64,000 bases of DNA from Kappaphycus alvarezii (lineage: Eukaryota; Rhodophyta; Florideophyceae; Gigartinales; Solieriaceae). Shown one piece after another: positions 44,321-56,507 of this stretch. The translations under genes were made by a program, and so were the position numbers. The stretch covers positions 62,001 to 126,000 of the forward strand of contig NADL03000110.1 in the NCBI GenBank assembly GCA_002205965.3, read 5' to 3'. The notes beneath the pieces were generated by a model. The model ran no database searches and was not told the DNA's origin. It saw only the letters and a list, made by a program, of their open reading frames with translations. The first letter of the stretch is position 1. Every line of letters begins with the position of its first letter.

Positions 44321-45130
44321 ATGGAGAATAAACGCATCCGTCTGTTTGACGAAAATGATAAAAACGCTATTGGAGACTACTTATGGTCTCCGCCATCATC
44401 TGTAAAGTCTTAAGGTCAACGCTGAAGCTAAATGAGCCTTGCATGCGTGTGAGCATTGAGGAGAAGGAGAAAGCGTAGAAAATTATCATCCAGGCACTGG
44501 GCAATCACGTATGGGACGTCGCGGGCGAACCGCTTTGATGATTACCAAGCTGGACAAGCCCTAAGATTGAAATTATACTGCAACGCGCATCTCCATTTTG
44601 GCCTATTTGGAATCCGTCAAGTGTGACACATCTCGGGAAGAGAAGTCCAAGGATATTGACCGACTGGCTGCTTTCATTGGAAAGCTGCGGTTCATTGGTA
44701 CGGTATTCGAATACAGTCTTCTATTTGGATAATTGTTTTTTCCATTGAGCTCTTGAAGTTGACGCCCGTTACTTCCTCCATGGGGACGCTTGCCTTAAGG
44801 GACCTCACTTTGGAGAATTTCAGCAGTCATCTCATTAAGAAATCAATGGCACTTCAGTCTGATAATGGTGGCGAACGAGCCGCTGCCGCAATCTCTGGGT
44901 GCAAGTTGTGCTCCAAGCCGGCTACGAGCTCGGAGCTCTATGTATCAACCCACTGAAATTCGAACAGGAATTTGAATATTTCCACGGAACCGTCGCCAAA
45001 AAAATCATCAAGAGATCCGAAAAAATAAAAAGAGTAGGCAGCAGGGCCACCGTAGCAAGAAAATGGACAAATTAGGCAAGGGAAGGATCAAATTGAGAGA
45101 GATGACACGACCTAACAGGATAGACTGCGT
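44321..45130 (+). pseudogene. C1 copia element: gag
   Basis: The ATG at 44321 opens MENKRIRLFDENDKNAIGDY, resembling copia gag starts (FDG.NY..W). The frame then shifts repeatedly; recognisable pieces include IIIQALGNHVWD (the typical AL....W segment) and, in the gap-poorer second copy (52997-53416), a run containing DIDRLAAFIGKLRFIGTVSN. A possible zinc knuckle near 44905 reads CKLCSKP but its His and last Cys fall out of frame. No LTR of its own was identified; G1 sits just upstream. Confidence 0.5.
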
Positions 45131-45139
45131 GCGCAGTAC

Positions 45140-45630
45140 GGATCAGATGCTGCTAGACGGCTGCATTACATATCAAGAGATCATTAAGAGTGAATTTTTG
45201 CAGTCACTCATTCCCTGCAGCTCCCGTATCACGCTAAGTGATGATTTAAAGTTCTAGGGCGGTCCACAGGCGTGTACCGTGTGAGCTGTAATTCTTTCAA
45301 AAGATCCTGGGATGTCAAAATATCTACCTTTCTGGTAGCCTTCTTTCTCAATATGGGTCTGCTTCCTGTACCAGCCCTAGTGCATGAGAACATTGTGACG
45401 CTCTTCATTCCCGGAAATACCTTCTTCTCTGACCTGCGGTACGATATCCGTGTCCCCTGTATGGCCAAAAAGGACGGCGATTGTCTTTTCTACATAATAG
45501 AACATCATGATTACCAGCTTGCATCACTCGTATGGACAGAGACGACTAGTTTTGCCTCTATTAAGCCTATTGCGAGTGCTCTTTTTGCTGCCACCGAAAC
45601 AGGGGGCCACACAGAACGTACCCCTGTATA
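45140..45630 (+). pseudogene. C1 copia element: protease region
   Basis: LLDGCITYQEI near 45147 may be the active site (D.G for DSG). The frame 45272-45631 contains LPVPALVHENIVTLFIPGNT, which matches the L.VP.L..NL.S....... block that follows the active site in copia proteases. Degraded by frame breaks. Confidence 0.45.
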
Positions 45631-45760
45631 AGAAAACAAGCTGTCCGACAGGTCTGAGAAAGATGTCTCCGAGAAGAAGACCAAAAAAGCTCATGTAAAA
45701 GACTGAGAACAATACACAAGCAAGAAACGAGACCTGAGTTGCATCCTTGTCGGACGAACA

Positions 45761-46640
45761 GTGGCTCTTGTACCTGTTTCTTTGTCATTCCCCGCCGTTA
45801 CCGGCGGTGAATGGATACTTAGTCGAAGCCTTCTTGTCCAGCGTGGTCCCGGTGGACATCGACTGTCTCGAAGACAAACAACGACGTCGGTTCAAGGGCT
45901 CTCTAACATCCGAAATAAATTTCGGTCGACTCACAGGTACATCGTTACAGTTGTCGAAGACCACAGCCGCTTCAAGTACGTGTCTCCCATGTGGTCCACG
46001 GTAGAAGCATCTTATGTTGTACTGCGCTTCATCAAGCGGTTCGAGAAGCAGCCCGACCTCACGGTGACTGGTTTTCATATGGACGGCAGCTCCGAATTCC
46101 TTGAAGTTCGATACCAACTGGACAATGATGTCGTGGACATCTTCTGGACGACGGTCTACACGAATTAGTCGAAGGATCCGCCAGACGTACGCATAGTGTG
46201 GTGATGAGTCTTCCTCGTACCTATCAGCAGAAGGCCAAGTTGCCCAATGGTTTTTGTCACCATAAAATCAGGCTTTTGGCTTTACGGAACGCTGTGAAGC
46301 ACCAAACAATCGGTACTGGTCCTTACCGGCCCGTATTTGGTCAGGAGCCGTTCACTGGTAGTATCCACGCCAGTTTGGTTGTCTTATCTTGTACCATGAA
46401 GCCTTTGAAATTTTTTCCTCATTTGAAGCAAGGATCAAAGACATCTTGAATTTGCTACACGCGGAAACGGCGTCGATCTTTTCCTTACAAATTCGGAAAC
46501 CACCTGGACGTAGCACGTCCGATTCCATGAAACTGTCCTTCCAGGCCTGGTGGGGAAGCAATAAGACCAAGAAGAGGAGACCGCCACCGTAGAGGGCGAT
46601 TTTAAGCAACAACACACCATCGATACACCCAATAGCAAGA
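45761..46640 (+). pseudogene. C1 copia element: integrase
   Basis: The open frame to 46168 contains HRYIVTVVEDHSRFKYVSPM, then FIKRFEKQ and GFHMDGSSEFLEVRYQ. These are the copia integrase core (YF.T.IDD.SR..W.....K and ..DNG.EF). The second catalytic Asp is retained (HMDG). The later part is broken; near 46500-46545 HVRFHETVLPG matches the integrase C-terminal block just before the reverse transcriptase. R1 has inserted right after it. Confidence 0.65.
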
Positions 46641-46683
46641 CAGAGTCTGTAATGTGTCCACGATACCGCCTCGGCGAAAATTG

Positions 46684-47226
46684 ACCAAATGTTTTAATCT
46701 CTATCCCGGTGTCCTACAGTGATGCTGAATTGTGGAGCAATCTTTTTTATTGAGGCCCAAAATTTATATTTATTGTGAATCATCAAGGAATAATTTTTTT
46801 TTTTTACTCTGGACCTATTTTATGCTGAATCCAGTGTGAAATAATTTTTATGTCCTACCGTTGGTTTTTTATATTATGCAGGCTATTAGTATTGCATTTA
46901 TGCTGCCAACAGATTATTATCTGGATGAGTGATTACCTGGAAAATACTGCAATAGTTATTTCTGAGCCTGAATCATGTCTACCAAAATTATTGTACGGCT
47001 TGCCTGATTTTTGTAGCAGGCCCAACCTGGTGTAGAGTATAAATAGTCCTATGTTATTATCAATACTTTTTTATATCCAAGGGCCATCAAAATATTCCCC
47101 TCGATCAGCTATCATTAAATTTGGTTTCCTATTAATTATTCATTCTAAGTCCAATTCTGACATTCATTTATTTATTCAAGTTGAAACATTTATTTTTGGA
47201 TCTACCTATCCCAATTTTTTTGCAGC
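46684..47226 (+). repeat. R1 solo-LTR-like repeat inserted between C1 integrase and reverse transcriptase
   Basis: TGACCAAATGTTTTAATC to CCCAATTTTTTTGCA, homologous to 13522-14062. Contains TATAAATAG at 47038-47046. It interrupts the C1 pol gene, so it inserted after C1 and before the tandem duplication (it is in both units). Confidence 0.65.
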
Positions 47227-47399
47227 CTCCACCTAAATATGCACATTCCCCGCAAGGACAGTTGGTTGACGAGCTAACAAACGTCCCGGTAGGATCTAAC
47301 AGGTTTGGAAAGAGCGGCAGCAAAAACTTCCAATAGTGAAGGTGATAATGCTGCCAACCGAGTGATGAGGACGTGGCTGCTTCAGACCATTCGTATGAT

Positions 47400-48040
47400 G
47401 ACCAAGTGGAACCGTCTCGGTATAGCTTGAGGACCAGCTCTCAAGTTTACTACGATGCCGCTTCCATATCGTATTTCACCAAGACTTCAGATGACCCATG
47501 CCTTAAGGAGGTGATGTCCAGTCCCGAGTGGCAGCTGTAGGAGGCCACCGTTGTCGAGTAGTTCAAAACTATAAACCAATTTGGTACCTGGCGTACAAAC
47601 AAGGCTCCGCCTACCCGCCCGATGCCAACTTGGGTCATACTACTTACAACTGTAATCATACTATACCAGAAGACGGATGCTTCTGGTCGTTTAGGAAGGT
47701 TCAGTGCCCAAATGGTAGCACTTGGACGCCCGCAGGCCGATTTTTTGGACTACGCGGAATTGTATGCCCCTTTTGACTGTATTGAGCTGGTGCGCACAGT
47801 GCTTGCCGTTGCGGCCTCCAAAGTTTGGGCTGTGGATCAGGTGGACGTAAATCTTGCTTTTCTACATGACCCAGTGGAAGCGTCGGGTCGGATCTGAGTT
47901 CTCCTCCCCTCCGTCGCAGGTCTGTTCTACGCCTGGGGCCAAGTTTTCCAGTTGGTCAGGTCGCTGTATGGTTTGTGGTAGGAGCCAAATGTGGGAACCT
48001 GGCCCTTACTTTTCCCGCGCATACTGTATCCGTTGCAAGC
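47400..48040 (+). pseudogene. C1 copia element: reverse transcriptase, 5' part only
   Basis: Pieces in several frames give DPCLKEVMSSPEWQL (the ..EA....W..A block), then QADFLDYAELYAPFDCIELV and RTVLAVAASKVWAVDQVDVN, then LAFLHDPVE. This is the copia hallmark Q..G.DY.E.FAPV......R..LA.AA...W...Q.DV..AFLH. LVRSLYGLW.EP near 47960 corresponds to KSLYGLKQAPR. The YVDD region and RNase H are missing; the element is truncated about 80 bp later. Confidence 0.7.
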
Positions 48041-48043
48041 ACA

Positions 48044-48190
48044 AGGATGAGTTTACTAGGAATGAATGATGCGGGTCAAGGATGGCGGACTCCGGACCGG
48101 ATTTGGGTTTTGTCGGGAGCTGGCGCCGACGACGCGGCTTGCCTTACAGTACCTAGGTCTATCTGCTTACACTACACGTGGGTCATCTGC
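48044..48190 (+). repeat. 150-bp repeat shared with 62154-62300
   Basis: From CACAAGGATGAGTTTACTAGG through GGGAGCTGGCGCCGACGACG to ACGTGGGTCATCTGCC, this is about 90 percent identical to 62149-62300. It encodes KHKDEFTRNE then a stop in both places. Its position at the truncation point of C1 suggests the end of another element. A further copy is in duplication unit 2 (56355-56507). Confidence 0.65.
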
Positions 48191-48667
48191 CATATTCCCC
48201 TCCCCCACTTTTTGTCGTTGATAAACGTACTAATTGTGAAGCTCCTTTTTTATTTTGTCGTCCCTCATGCACTTTCAATCGCGTCTTCCTTGTTCCTTTT
48301 GCGTTTTCCTTGTTTCAGTTTTTCCTTTCTAGCTCCCTCCTTGACTTGCGACTACTGTGTAGTGGCTTGCTAACCCATCGGCGACGCTTGCCTTCCATTA
48401 AGCGTGGTGGCGAGATGACGGGTAGCGAGTCTACAGTATTGACTGATAACTGTTCAGCAATTTCGAGCAACGTGAGCGAAGTGGGCGGCGGGATACGACT
48501 GGGAAGCGCATTGCTGGCGGTGGGGTAGCTTCTGATGGAATATCGGGCGTTCTTGTGGCGGGGCATGAGAGGGTCGGTGGTAGTATGGCTGAGCAGGTGG
48601 TGCTATGTGACGTGACTGGAATGGTGATGCCGGGAATGAGTCAACTGGGAATGAGATGCACCGTGGA
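48191..48667. other. Unassigned sequence at the end of the duplication unit
   Basis: Minus-strand frames here and at 56738-57101 are rich in Pro, His, Ser and Tyr, with no domain. No LTR or retrotransposon motif seen. Confidence 0.4.
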
Positions 48668-50464
48668 CCATGGTTTATGTAGATGACGTGGTCATCTTCT
48701 CCCAGAAAATGGAAGAACACGTATGCCATTGTCAGGAGGTGTTCAAAAGGATTCAAGAGGAAAGACTGAAGCTCAAGGTGACAAAAGGCAGTTTCGCGCA
48801 CTCGGAGGTCAGTTTGCACCAAAATTGCAACCCGTGGTCATCAAGCGAATATAAAGGTCGACACTGACAAGACAAAAGATATTGTGGAAGCCCCGAACCG
48901 AGTAATATGACCGAGCCGAGTAGTTTTCTCGGGATGGCGGGGTATATCGGCGCTTCATCAGGAGCTTTGCAGATATTTCTGCGGTGCTGCATGCGGAAAC
49001 ATCAGTTAAGAAGGCTTTCAAGTGGACTACAGAGATGCAGGAGGAATTCGAGTACCTTAAGGAAAAGCTGACCCACCCACCAGTGCTATCGTTCCCGACT
49101 TCGACTCCCTTTTCATAGTTGAGGCAGATGCGTTTTTTTCTGCACTACAAGTGGCTTTCTCCCAGAAAAAGGAGTACGGAAAGTACACCCATCCAATTCG
49201 CGTCAAGGACTATGACGGAACAGGAGCGCCGCTATTCAACGAGCAAGCGGGAGGCTCTCGCTGTCGTGTTTGCCCTTAATAAGTTCCGGGGCTACTAAAT
49301 GTGGCAAGGTTCTTGGCTGGAGAAACGTTCCAAGAAACGGATAAGAAGAATAAGACTGTGATAAAGAGGAACGCGGAGAAGTTTAATCTCTGGGACGACA
49401 CAATTTCCGGCGGGAGAAGGAGAGGCTACGCGCCGTGCTACCGCTGGTCAATGCGCCGAGATAATAGCAATATTTCACGAAGATAAAGGATACTGGGACG
49501 TTAGATCAACGCGAAAGTTTGTCAGGGATCGCTTCTGGTGGCCAAGAGTGTACCGCGACATCACGGAACACGTCGCGGCACACGATGGCTGTCAAAATGC
49601 TCGCCGAATTCCGACCTACCGCATTAAACCTAAGAGCTCCCGTCAACGGACTCTTCGAAACGTTTTCGATTGACATTGCTGGGCCATTCAAGCCGTCGAA
49701 GGCCGGAGAGATATTCGCACTATTCGCGATGGAAGACATGCCTGGTTGGCCGATGGCGTGGGCGACGATGAATTCCACTTCAAATTGTGATCAAGTTCGT
49801 CAACGATGAGATAATGCTGCCATTCGGGCCGCCAATGAGGATCTGTCGAATATTGCGACGGCATTTCTGGCCGCGTCGGTCCAGAGCTTTATGAGCGAAT
49901 ATGGAGTGGAGTGGATGGCAATTTTTCCTTTAGCTCTGATGGCTAACGGTAGATTGGAAAGGGTATTAGGCACCATCAAGAACGCAATCAAGAGGTCTAT
50001 TGCTCAGAACGGGGACTGTGCGGAGGCACTCCGAAAGCGTTGTATGGTTACCGAAGGCGCGACCTTAGGACGGCCCCCTCTCCTTCCAGATGCTGTGCGA
50101 CATCAAGAAAAGGATGTTCGCGAGTGACGCGGTGGCCCTACTGAATGAGGTCGGGCGAAAAATAGAGCCGTGGAGATCTTGGGGAATCGCCCCTGTGCGC
50201 CGCTGTGGAGGAAAGGTCTACTAATTTACAAGAGCCGGTAGGCCACGTGAAGTACATAGCGGTAGGAAAAGAAGTTCCCGTCGTCCATGGAACATCTTCC
50301 CATAATACTGAGAAGTAGCCGGCGTTTGAGTCGTTCTTTTACGGGCCGTGCAGAGTAATAAAAGCCAGCCATCCGAGTTACGAACCGTTATCGTCCACTG
50401 GTCGGCGACAAACAAGGCTATTCACGCTTGCAGGCTAGTCCGGTACTACAAAAGGGCATAAGTT
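48668..50464 (+). pseudogene. Second copy of G1 reverse transcriptase (3' part), RNase H and integrase
   Basis: Starts at the YVDD motif (VYVDDVVIFS) with no upstream half of the enzyme. RNase H lies at 48905-49298 and integrase at 49301-50464. Here the integrase core is more open than in copy 1: LRAPVNGLFETFSIDIAGPF and ANGRLERVLGTIKNAIKRS each sit in one longer frame, whereas the ALYGYRRRDL part is broken instead. Complementary breakage of the two copies suggests random indels rather than shared decay. Confidence 0.75.
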
Positions 50465-50741
50465 TACTTAGTGAAGCACGGAGAAGCAGGTAGAAGAATG
50501 GAGCACAAAGATGAGAGGACACGAAGTAGAATCGATGGAACTTATTGGAATACTTTCCACGTTCGGAGGGTAATGCAAGTGCTAAACGAGGGTCTCGCAT
50601 GGCCCCTCTCACGGGCCTCGCGCTTCCGCTTGGTCGGGTTGCTCCTTTGTGGTGACGCGCGCGCAAATAATAGTGCTTCCCGAGGATCACTTAACTCCTT
50701 ACCTCGCGATTGGAGTAGAATTACGAGCTCCGGCCGACGCA

Positions 50742-51700
50742 CTCTTTCAAGGCTCCGACGGAGAGTCTAGCACGTGGGATTGGGAAGGGTCCAGGAGGCA
50801 TTTTAGTCCTACGTCACCGCAACACAGTAGTTGATACCGCTCCAACCGGCTAAAGTAACAATATAGACTCCCGCAGGAAGGCAAAGAAGGGAGGACAGTG
50901 ATGCATTGAGCCGCAAGACCTTCTGCAGGACCAAGTCCTCGTAGAGAGGTGCTTCTGGGAGTCGCAAAGGTCACGCACGCGAAAACCTGCGAAGGGATTC
51001 TGCCGGATGTTTTCGCCAAGGTGCGAAAATTTTCGAGACACTTTTGCGCCCGATTGTCATCCCGAGCGTGGCCAGACATTTGGCGATGGACGCGCCGATG
51101 CAATCTTCATGATTGTGCGTGAATATTACGGACAAAGGGGAGGAACCTGTGGGACCGTGGGCCGACCGAGGCTCTCGGGATTGAGTGGATGAAAGAACCA
51201 ATTTCCTGTCCAGATGCGTTGCAACCAGGGATGATATACAGGACTGCTCCAAATCTGATCGGAATCACCAAGCTCGAACCTATCGGAATCGGCGTTGTAG
51301 TGATACTTTTCTTTATAACCCTCGAAGGCCAGGGTATACAGGAACATTACGTAGGATTCCCTGTCTCCTCGTCGGTCGCTCGGCAGACTCTTGTCTTCAC
51401 TGCACCAGCAAACGTCGAGTATCGCCACGCACTCTCGGGAACCGAAGTGTACCAGCACCGGTCATGAGTTGATTCTGTGAGGCCAAGGGCGTACGGGTCG
51501 TCGAGTTTCATCTCCGTGCCGTCAAAAGCCCGTACAAAGGGCGCAATTTGGCGACCGAAGAGGACGTAGAACTCATCCTCTCGCAGGAAGTCGGATCGGC
51601 GATCTTTCGCAGTAATACTTTGAAATGGACTGAGAGCTCACGGAACGAGATTTGACAGTATCGTGGCGGTCAAGTAGGCGGGCAGGCGCCGGGCGATTCA
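50742..51700 (-). pseudogene. Second copy of the G1 antisense ORF, broken
   Basis: Aligned to 42270-43264, but here split into several frames (51696-51573, 51458-51126, 51252-50971, 51103-50747). HNHEDCIGASIAKCLATLGM and the N-terminal MNRPAPARLLDRHDTV are kept. Single-base gaps account for the breaks. Confidence 0.6.
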
Positions 51701-52346
51701 TTTGGGAGGTGGCCAGTGAGGAGATCCGTGCCGTTTCGCGGCCAGTGACCGCGAGGGGCCATACTCCCTGTGCTCTTGGCGGCCGTCTGTCGGTTCGTGC
51801 CACTCGTGGAGGTAGATCGCGACGCTCGTTGGTTCAGAGAAGGGAAGATACGTGGTAAGAAATCACAGGAGGACTGGAAAAAGAGCGAGACGGAACAAAA
51901 GAAGAAGAAATTGAAGAAAGAGGGTTTAGGGCTGCGTATGCAGTTTGCAGGATGCGAAGGTGGCAAGGAACGCGGAGATGGGAAGGACACACTTCTCCTC
52001 TTAGACGGCTTTTCCTACCTCTTCATAAGTGACCTTGCCCCTCGACGTCGTCTCGCGCGCTCCCGCGATATAATGGCAGTCTTATGCACCAGGTACGTCT
52101 CAGCGTTCCCTGCTCGCTGACGGGAAAGGACTCTGACACAAACGCAAGGCTCCGGAGTGGGTGCGTACTGCAGTGGAAAGAGAGCGCCCCGGAGTGGGTG
52201 CGTGCAGTAGTGGAAGTATGAGCAAGCGGGGCGAGATGGGAAGGGTGATGCATCAACAGGGAGCGAGGTTGGAAAGAAGAAACGATTTGGCTGCGCACTG
52301 TATTTGTGCGGTACGGCCGGGCGGCAGCGTACCTCAGCGGGAGGCG

Positions 52347-52604
52347 TGTGGCACGTGGATTACTGTATGCCACGTACAGTACTGTACGTGGCCACAATGG
52401 CATCGTACAGTATTGTACAGAGCGGCACCTTAGGAAGATACGTCTGAAAGCTTGCAGGCGTATCTCCCGCTTATGCTAGGAGAGTGATGGGGGTTGAGGT
52501 CCGGAACAGTACAGTACATATAGCGCTGTACTGTGCCGTGCCCATGGACATAGAGATAGGTTACGCTTGACCAAAAAACGTAAAAGGACAGCAACAAGCA
52601 TCCA
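52347..52604 (+). repeat. Second copy of the G1 3' LTR
   Basis: Same sequence as 43935-44200 with scattered 1-base gaps; followed by the same GGGCC. It has no 5' partner in unit 2. Confidence 0.75.
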
Positions 52605-52718
52605 GGGCCAATAGTACAGCAGCTACAGCAGCTAACCTCGCTGACTATTCAGCCAACATTCGACGCTCAACGACTACTAATTAAGGCTCTTTAAAATCCA
52701 GATCCAAGCATAGCTGAA

Positions 52719-55010
52719 ATGGAGAATAAACGCATCCGTCTGTTTGACGAAAAATGATAAAACGCTATTGGAGCTACTTATGGTCTCCGCCATCATCATG
52801 TAAAGTCTTAAGGTCAACGCTGAAGCTAAATGAGCCTTGCAATGCGTGTGAGCATTGAGGAGAAGGAGAAAGCGTAGAAAATTATCATCCAGGCACTGGG
52901 CAATCACGTATGGGACGTCGCGGGCGAACCGCTTTGATGATTACCAAGCTGGACAAGCCCTAAGATTGAAATTATACTGCAACGCGCATCTCCATTTTGG
53001 CCTATTTGGAATCCGTCAAGTGTGACACATCTCGGGAAGAGAAGTCCAAGGATATTGACCGACTGGCTGCTTTCATTGGAAAGCTGCGGTTCATTGGTAC
53101 GGTATCGAATACAGTCTTCTATTTGGATAATGTTTTTCCATTGAGCTCTGAAGTTGACGCCCGTTACTTCCTCCATGGGGACGCTTGCCTTAAGGACCTC
53201 ACTTTGGAGAATTTCAGCAGTCATCTCATTAAGAAATCAATGGCATTCAGTCTGATAATGGTGGCGAACGAGCCGCTGCCGCAATCTCTGGGTGCAAGTT
53301 GTGCTCCAAGCCGGCTACGAGCTCGGAGCTCTATGTATCAACCCACGAAATTCGAACAGGAATTTGAATATTCCACGGAACCGTCGCCAAAAAAATCAAG
53401 AGATCCGAAAAAATAAAAAGAGTAGGCAGCAGGGCCACCGTAGCAAGAAAATGGACAAATTAGGCAAGGGAAGGATCAAATTGAGAGAGATGACACGACC
53501 TAACAGATAGACTGCGTGCGCAGTACGGATCAGATGCTGCTAGACGCTGCATTACATATCAAGATCATTAAGAGTGAATTTTGCAGTCACTCATTCCCTG
53601 CAGCTCCCGTATCACGCTAAGTGATGATTTAAAGTTCTAGGGCGGTCCACAGGCGTGTACCGTGTGAGCTGTAATTCTTTCAAAGATCCTGGATGTCAAA
53701 TATCTACCTTTCTGTAGCCTTCTTTCTCAATAATGGTCTGCTTCCTGTACCAGCCCTAGTGCATGAGAACATTGTGACGCTCTTCATTCCCGGAAATACC
53801 TTCTTCTCTGACTGCGGTACGATATCCGGTCCCCTGTATGCAAAAGGACGGCGATTGTCTTTTCTACATAATAGAACATGATTACCAGCTTGCATCACTC
53901 GTATGGACAGAGACGACTAGTTTGCCTCTATAAGCCTATTGCGAGTGCTCTTTTTGCTGCACCGAAACAGGGGCCACACAGAACGTACCCCTGTATAAGA
54001 AAACAAGCTGTCCGACAGGTCTGAGAAAGATGTCTCCGAGAAGAAGACCAAAAAGCTCATGTAAAAGACTGAGAACAATAACAAGCAAGAAACGAACCTG
54101 AGTTGCATCCTTGTCGGACGAAAGTGGCTCTGTACCTGTTTCTTTGTCATTCCCGCCGTTACCGGCGGTGAATGGATACTAGTCGAAGCCTTCTGTCCAG
54201 CGTGGTCCCGGTGGACATCGACTGTCTCGAAGACAAACAACGACGTCGGTTCAAGGCTCTCTAACATCCGAAATAAATTTCGGTCGACTCACAGTACACA
54301 TCGTTACAGTGTCGAAGACCACAGCCGCTTCAAGTAGTGTCTCCCATGTGGTCCACGTAGAAGCATCTATGTTGTATGCGCTTCATCAAGCGGTTCGAGA
54401 AGCAGCCCGACCTCACGGTGACTGGTTTTCATATGGACGGCAGCTCCGAATTCCTTGAAGTTCGATACCAACTGGACAATGATGTCGTGACATCTTCTGG
54501 ACGACGGTCTACACGAATTAGTCGAAGGATCCGCCAGACGTACGCATAGTGTGGATGAGCTTCCTCGTACCTATCAGCAGAAGGCCAAGTTGCCCAATGT
54601 TTTGTCACCATAAAATCAGGCGTTTTGTGGCTTTACGGAACGCTGTGAAGCACCAAACAATCGTACTGGTCCTTACCGCCCGTATTTGGTCAGGAGCCGT
54701 TCACTGGTAGTATCCACGCCAGTTTGGTTGTCTTATCTTGTAACCATGAAGCCTTTGAAATTTTTTCCTCATTTGAAGCAAGGATCAAAGACATCTTGAA
54801 TTTGCTACAACGACGGAAACGGCGTCGATCTTTTCCTTACAAATTCGGAAACCACCTGGACGTACACGTCCGATTCCATGAAACTGTCCTTCCAGCCTGT
54901 GGGAAGCAATAAGACCAAGAAGAGGATACCGCCACCGTAGAGGCGCGATTTTAAGCAACAACACACCATCGATACACCCAATAGCAAGACAGAGTCTGTA
55001 ATGTGTCCAC
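52719..55010 (+). pseudogene. Second copy of C1 gag, protease and integrase
   Basis: Gag from the ATG at 52719; the frame at 52997-53416 joins gag segments that are separate in copy 1 (AYLESVKCDTSREEKSKDID through LTLENFSSHLIKKS). The protease block (LLPVPALVHENIVTLFIPGN) is near 53730-53800 and integrase pieces are at 54290-54530. The integrase core is more broken here than in copy 1. Confidence 0.65.
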
Positions 55011-55026
55011 GATACCGCCTCGGCGA

Positions 55027-55557
55027 AAATTGACCAAATGTTTTAATCTCTATCCCGTGTCCTACAGTGATGCTGAATTGTGGAGCAATCTTTTTTATTG
55101 AGCCAAAATTTATTATTTATTGTGAATCATCAAGGAATAATTTTTTGTATTTACTCTGGACCTATTTTATGCTGAATCCAGTGTGAAATAATTTTATGTC
55201 CTACCGTTGGTTTTTTATTATGCAGGCTATTAGTATTGCATTATGCTGCCAACAGATTATTACTGGATGAGTGATTACCTGAAATACTGCAATAGTTATT
55301 TCTGAGCCTGAATCATGTTACCAAAATTATTGTACGGCTTGCCTGATTTTTGTAGCAGGCCCAACCTGGTGTAGAGTATAAATAGTCCTATGTTATTATC
55401 AATACTTTTTTAATCCAAGGGCCATCAAAATATTCCCTCGATCAGCTATCATTAAATTGGTTTCCTATAATTATCATTCTAAGTCCAATTCTGACATTCA
55501 TTTATTTATTCAAGTTGAAACATTTATTTTTGGATCTACTATCCAATTTTTTTGCAG
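55027..55557 (+). repeat. R1 repeat, copy in duplication unit 2
   Basis: Same insertion as 46684-47226, about 12 bp shorter through single-base gaps. Confidence 0.65.
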
Positions 55558-55699
55558 CCTCCACCTAAATATGCACATTCCCGCAAGGACAGTTGGTTGA
55601 CGAGCTAACAAACGTCCCGTAGGATCTAAGGTTTGGAAAGAGCGGCAGCAAAAACTTCCAATAGTGAAGGTGATAATGCTGCCCAACCGAGTGATGAGA

Positions 55700-56300
55700 C
55701 GTGGCTGCTCAGACCATTCGTATGATGACCAAGTGGAACCGTCTCGGTATAGCTTGAGGACCAGCTCTCAAGTTTACTACGATGCCGCTTCCATATCGTA
55801 TTTCACCAAGACTTCAGATGACCCATGCCTTAAGAGGTGATGTCCAGTCCCGAGTGGCTGTAGGAGGCCACCGTTGTCGAGTAGTTCAAAACTAAAACCA
55901 ATTGGTACCTGGCGTACAAACAAGGCTCCGCCTACCCGCCCGATGCCAACTTGGTCATACTACTACAACTGTAATCATACTAACCAGAAGACGGATGCTT
56001 CTGGTCGTTTAGGAAGGTTCAGTGCCAAATGGTAGCACTTGGACGCCCGCAGGCCGATTTTTTGGACTACGCGCGAATTGTATGCCCCTTTTGACTGTAT
56101 TGAGCTGGTGCGCACAGTGCTTGCCGTTGCGGCCTCCAAAGTTTGGGCTGTGGATCAGGTGGACGTAAATCTTGCTTTTCTACATGACCCAGTGGAAGCG
56201 TCGGGTCGGATCTGAGTTCTCCTCCCGTCGCAGGTCTGTTCTACGCCTGGGGCCAAGTTTTCCAGTTGGTCAGGTCGCTGTATGGTTGTGGTAGGAGCCA
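55700..56300 (+). pseudogene. Second copy of the truncated C1 reverse transcriptase
   Basis: Same blocks as 47400-48040 (ASKVWAVDQVDVNLAFLHDP near 56135-56195). The frame before it is broken at an extra CG near 56073. Confidence 0.65.
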
Positions 56301-56354
56301 AATGTGGGAACCTGGCCCTTACTTTTCCCGCGCATACTGTATCCGTTGCAAGCA

Positions 56355-56507
56355 CAAGGATGAGTTTACTAGGAATGAATGATGCGGGTCAAGGATGGCG
56401 GACTCCGGACCGGATTTGGTTTTGTCGGGAGCTGGCGCCGACGACGCGGCTTGCCTTACAGTACCTAGGTCTATCTGCTTACACTACACGTGGGTCATCT
56501 GCCATAT
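56355..56507 (+). repeat. 150-bp repeat, copy in duplication unit 2
   Basis: Same as 48044-48190, KHKDEFTRNE reading kept; related to 62149-62300. Confidence 0.6.

Larger units (their letters stand above)
40205..48667. repeat. Tandem duplication unit, copy 1 (8463 bp)
   Basis: Begins CCATGGTTTATGTAGATGAC inside the G1 reverse transcriptase and ends GATGCACCGTGGA. It is followed directly by copy 2. It covers the second half of G1, all of copia C1 with its R1 insertion, and about 470 bp of unassigned sequence. No homology longer than 2 bp is visible at the junction. Confidence 0.9.

Noticed and set aside
46045..46065. GGTTCGAG as a tRNA B-box
   Set aside because: Lies inside the C1 integrase reading (KRFEKQ); no A-box or cloverleaf around it.
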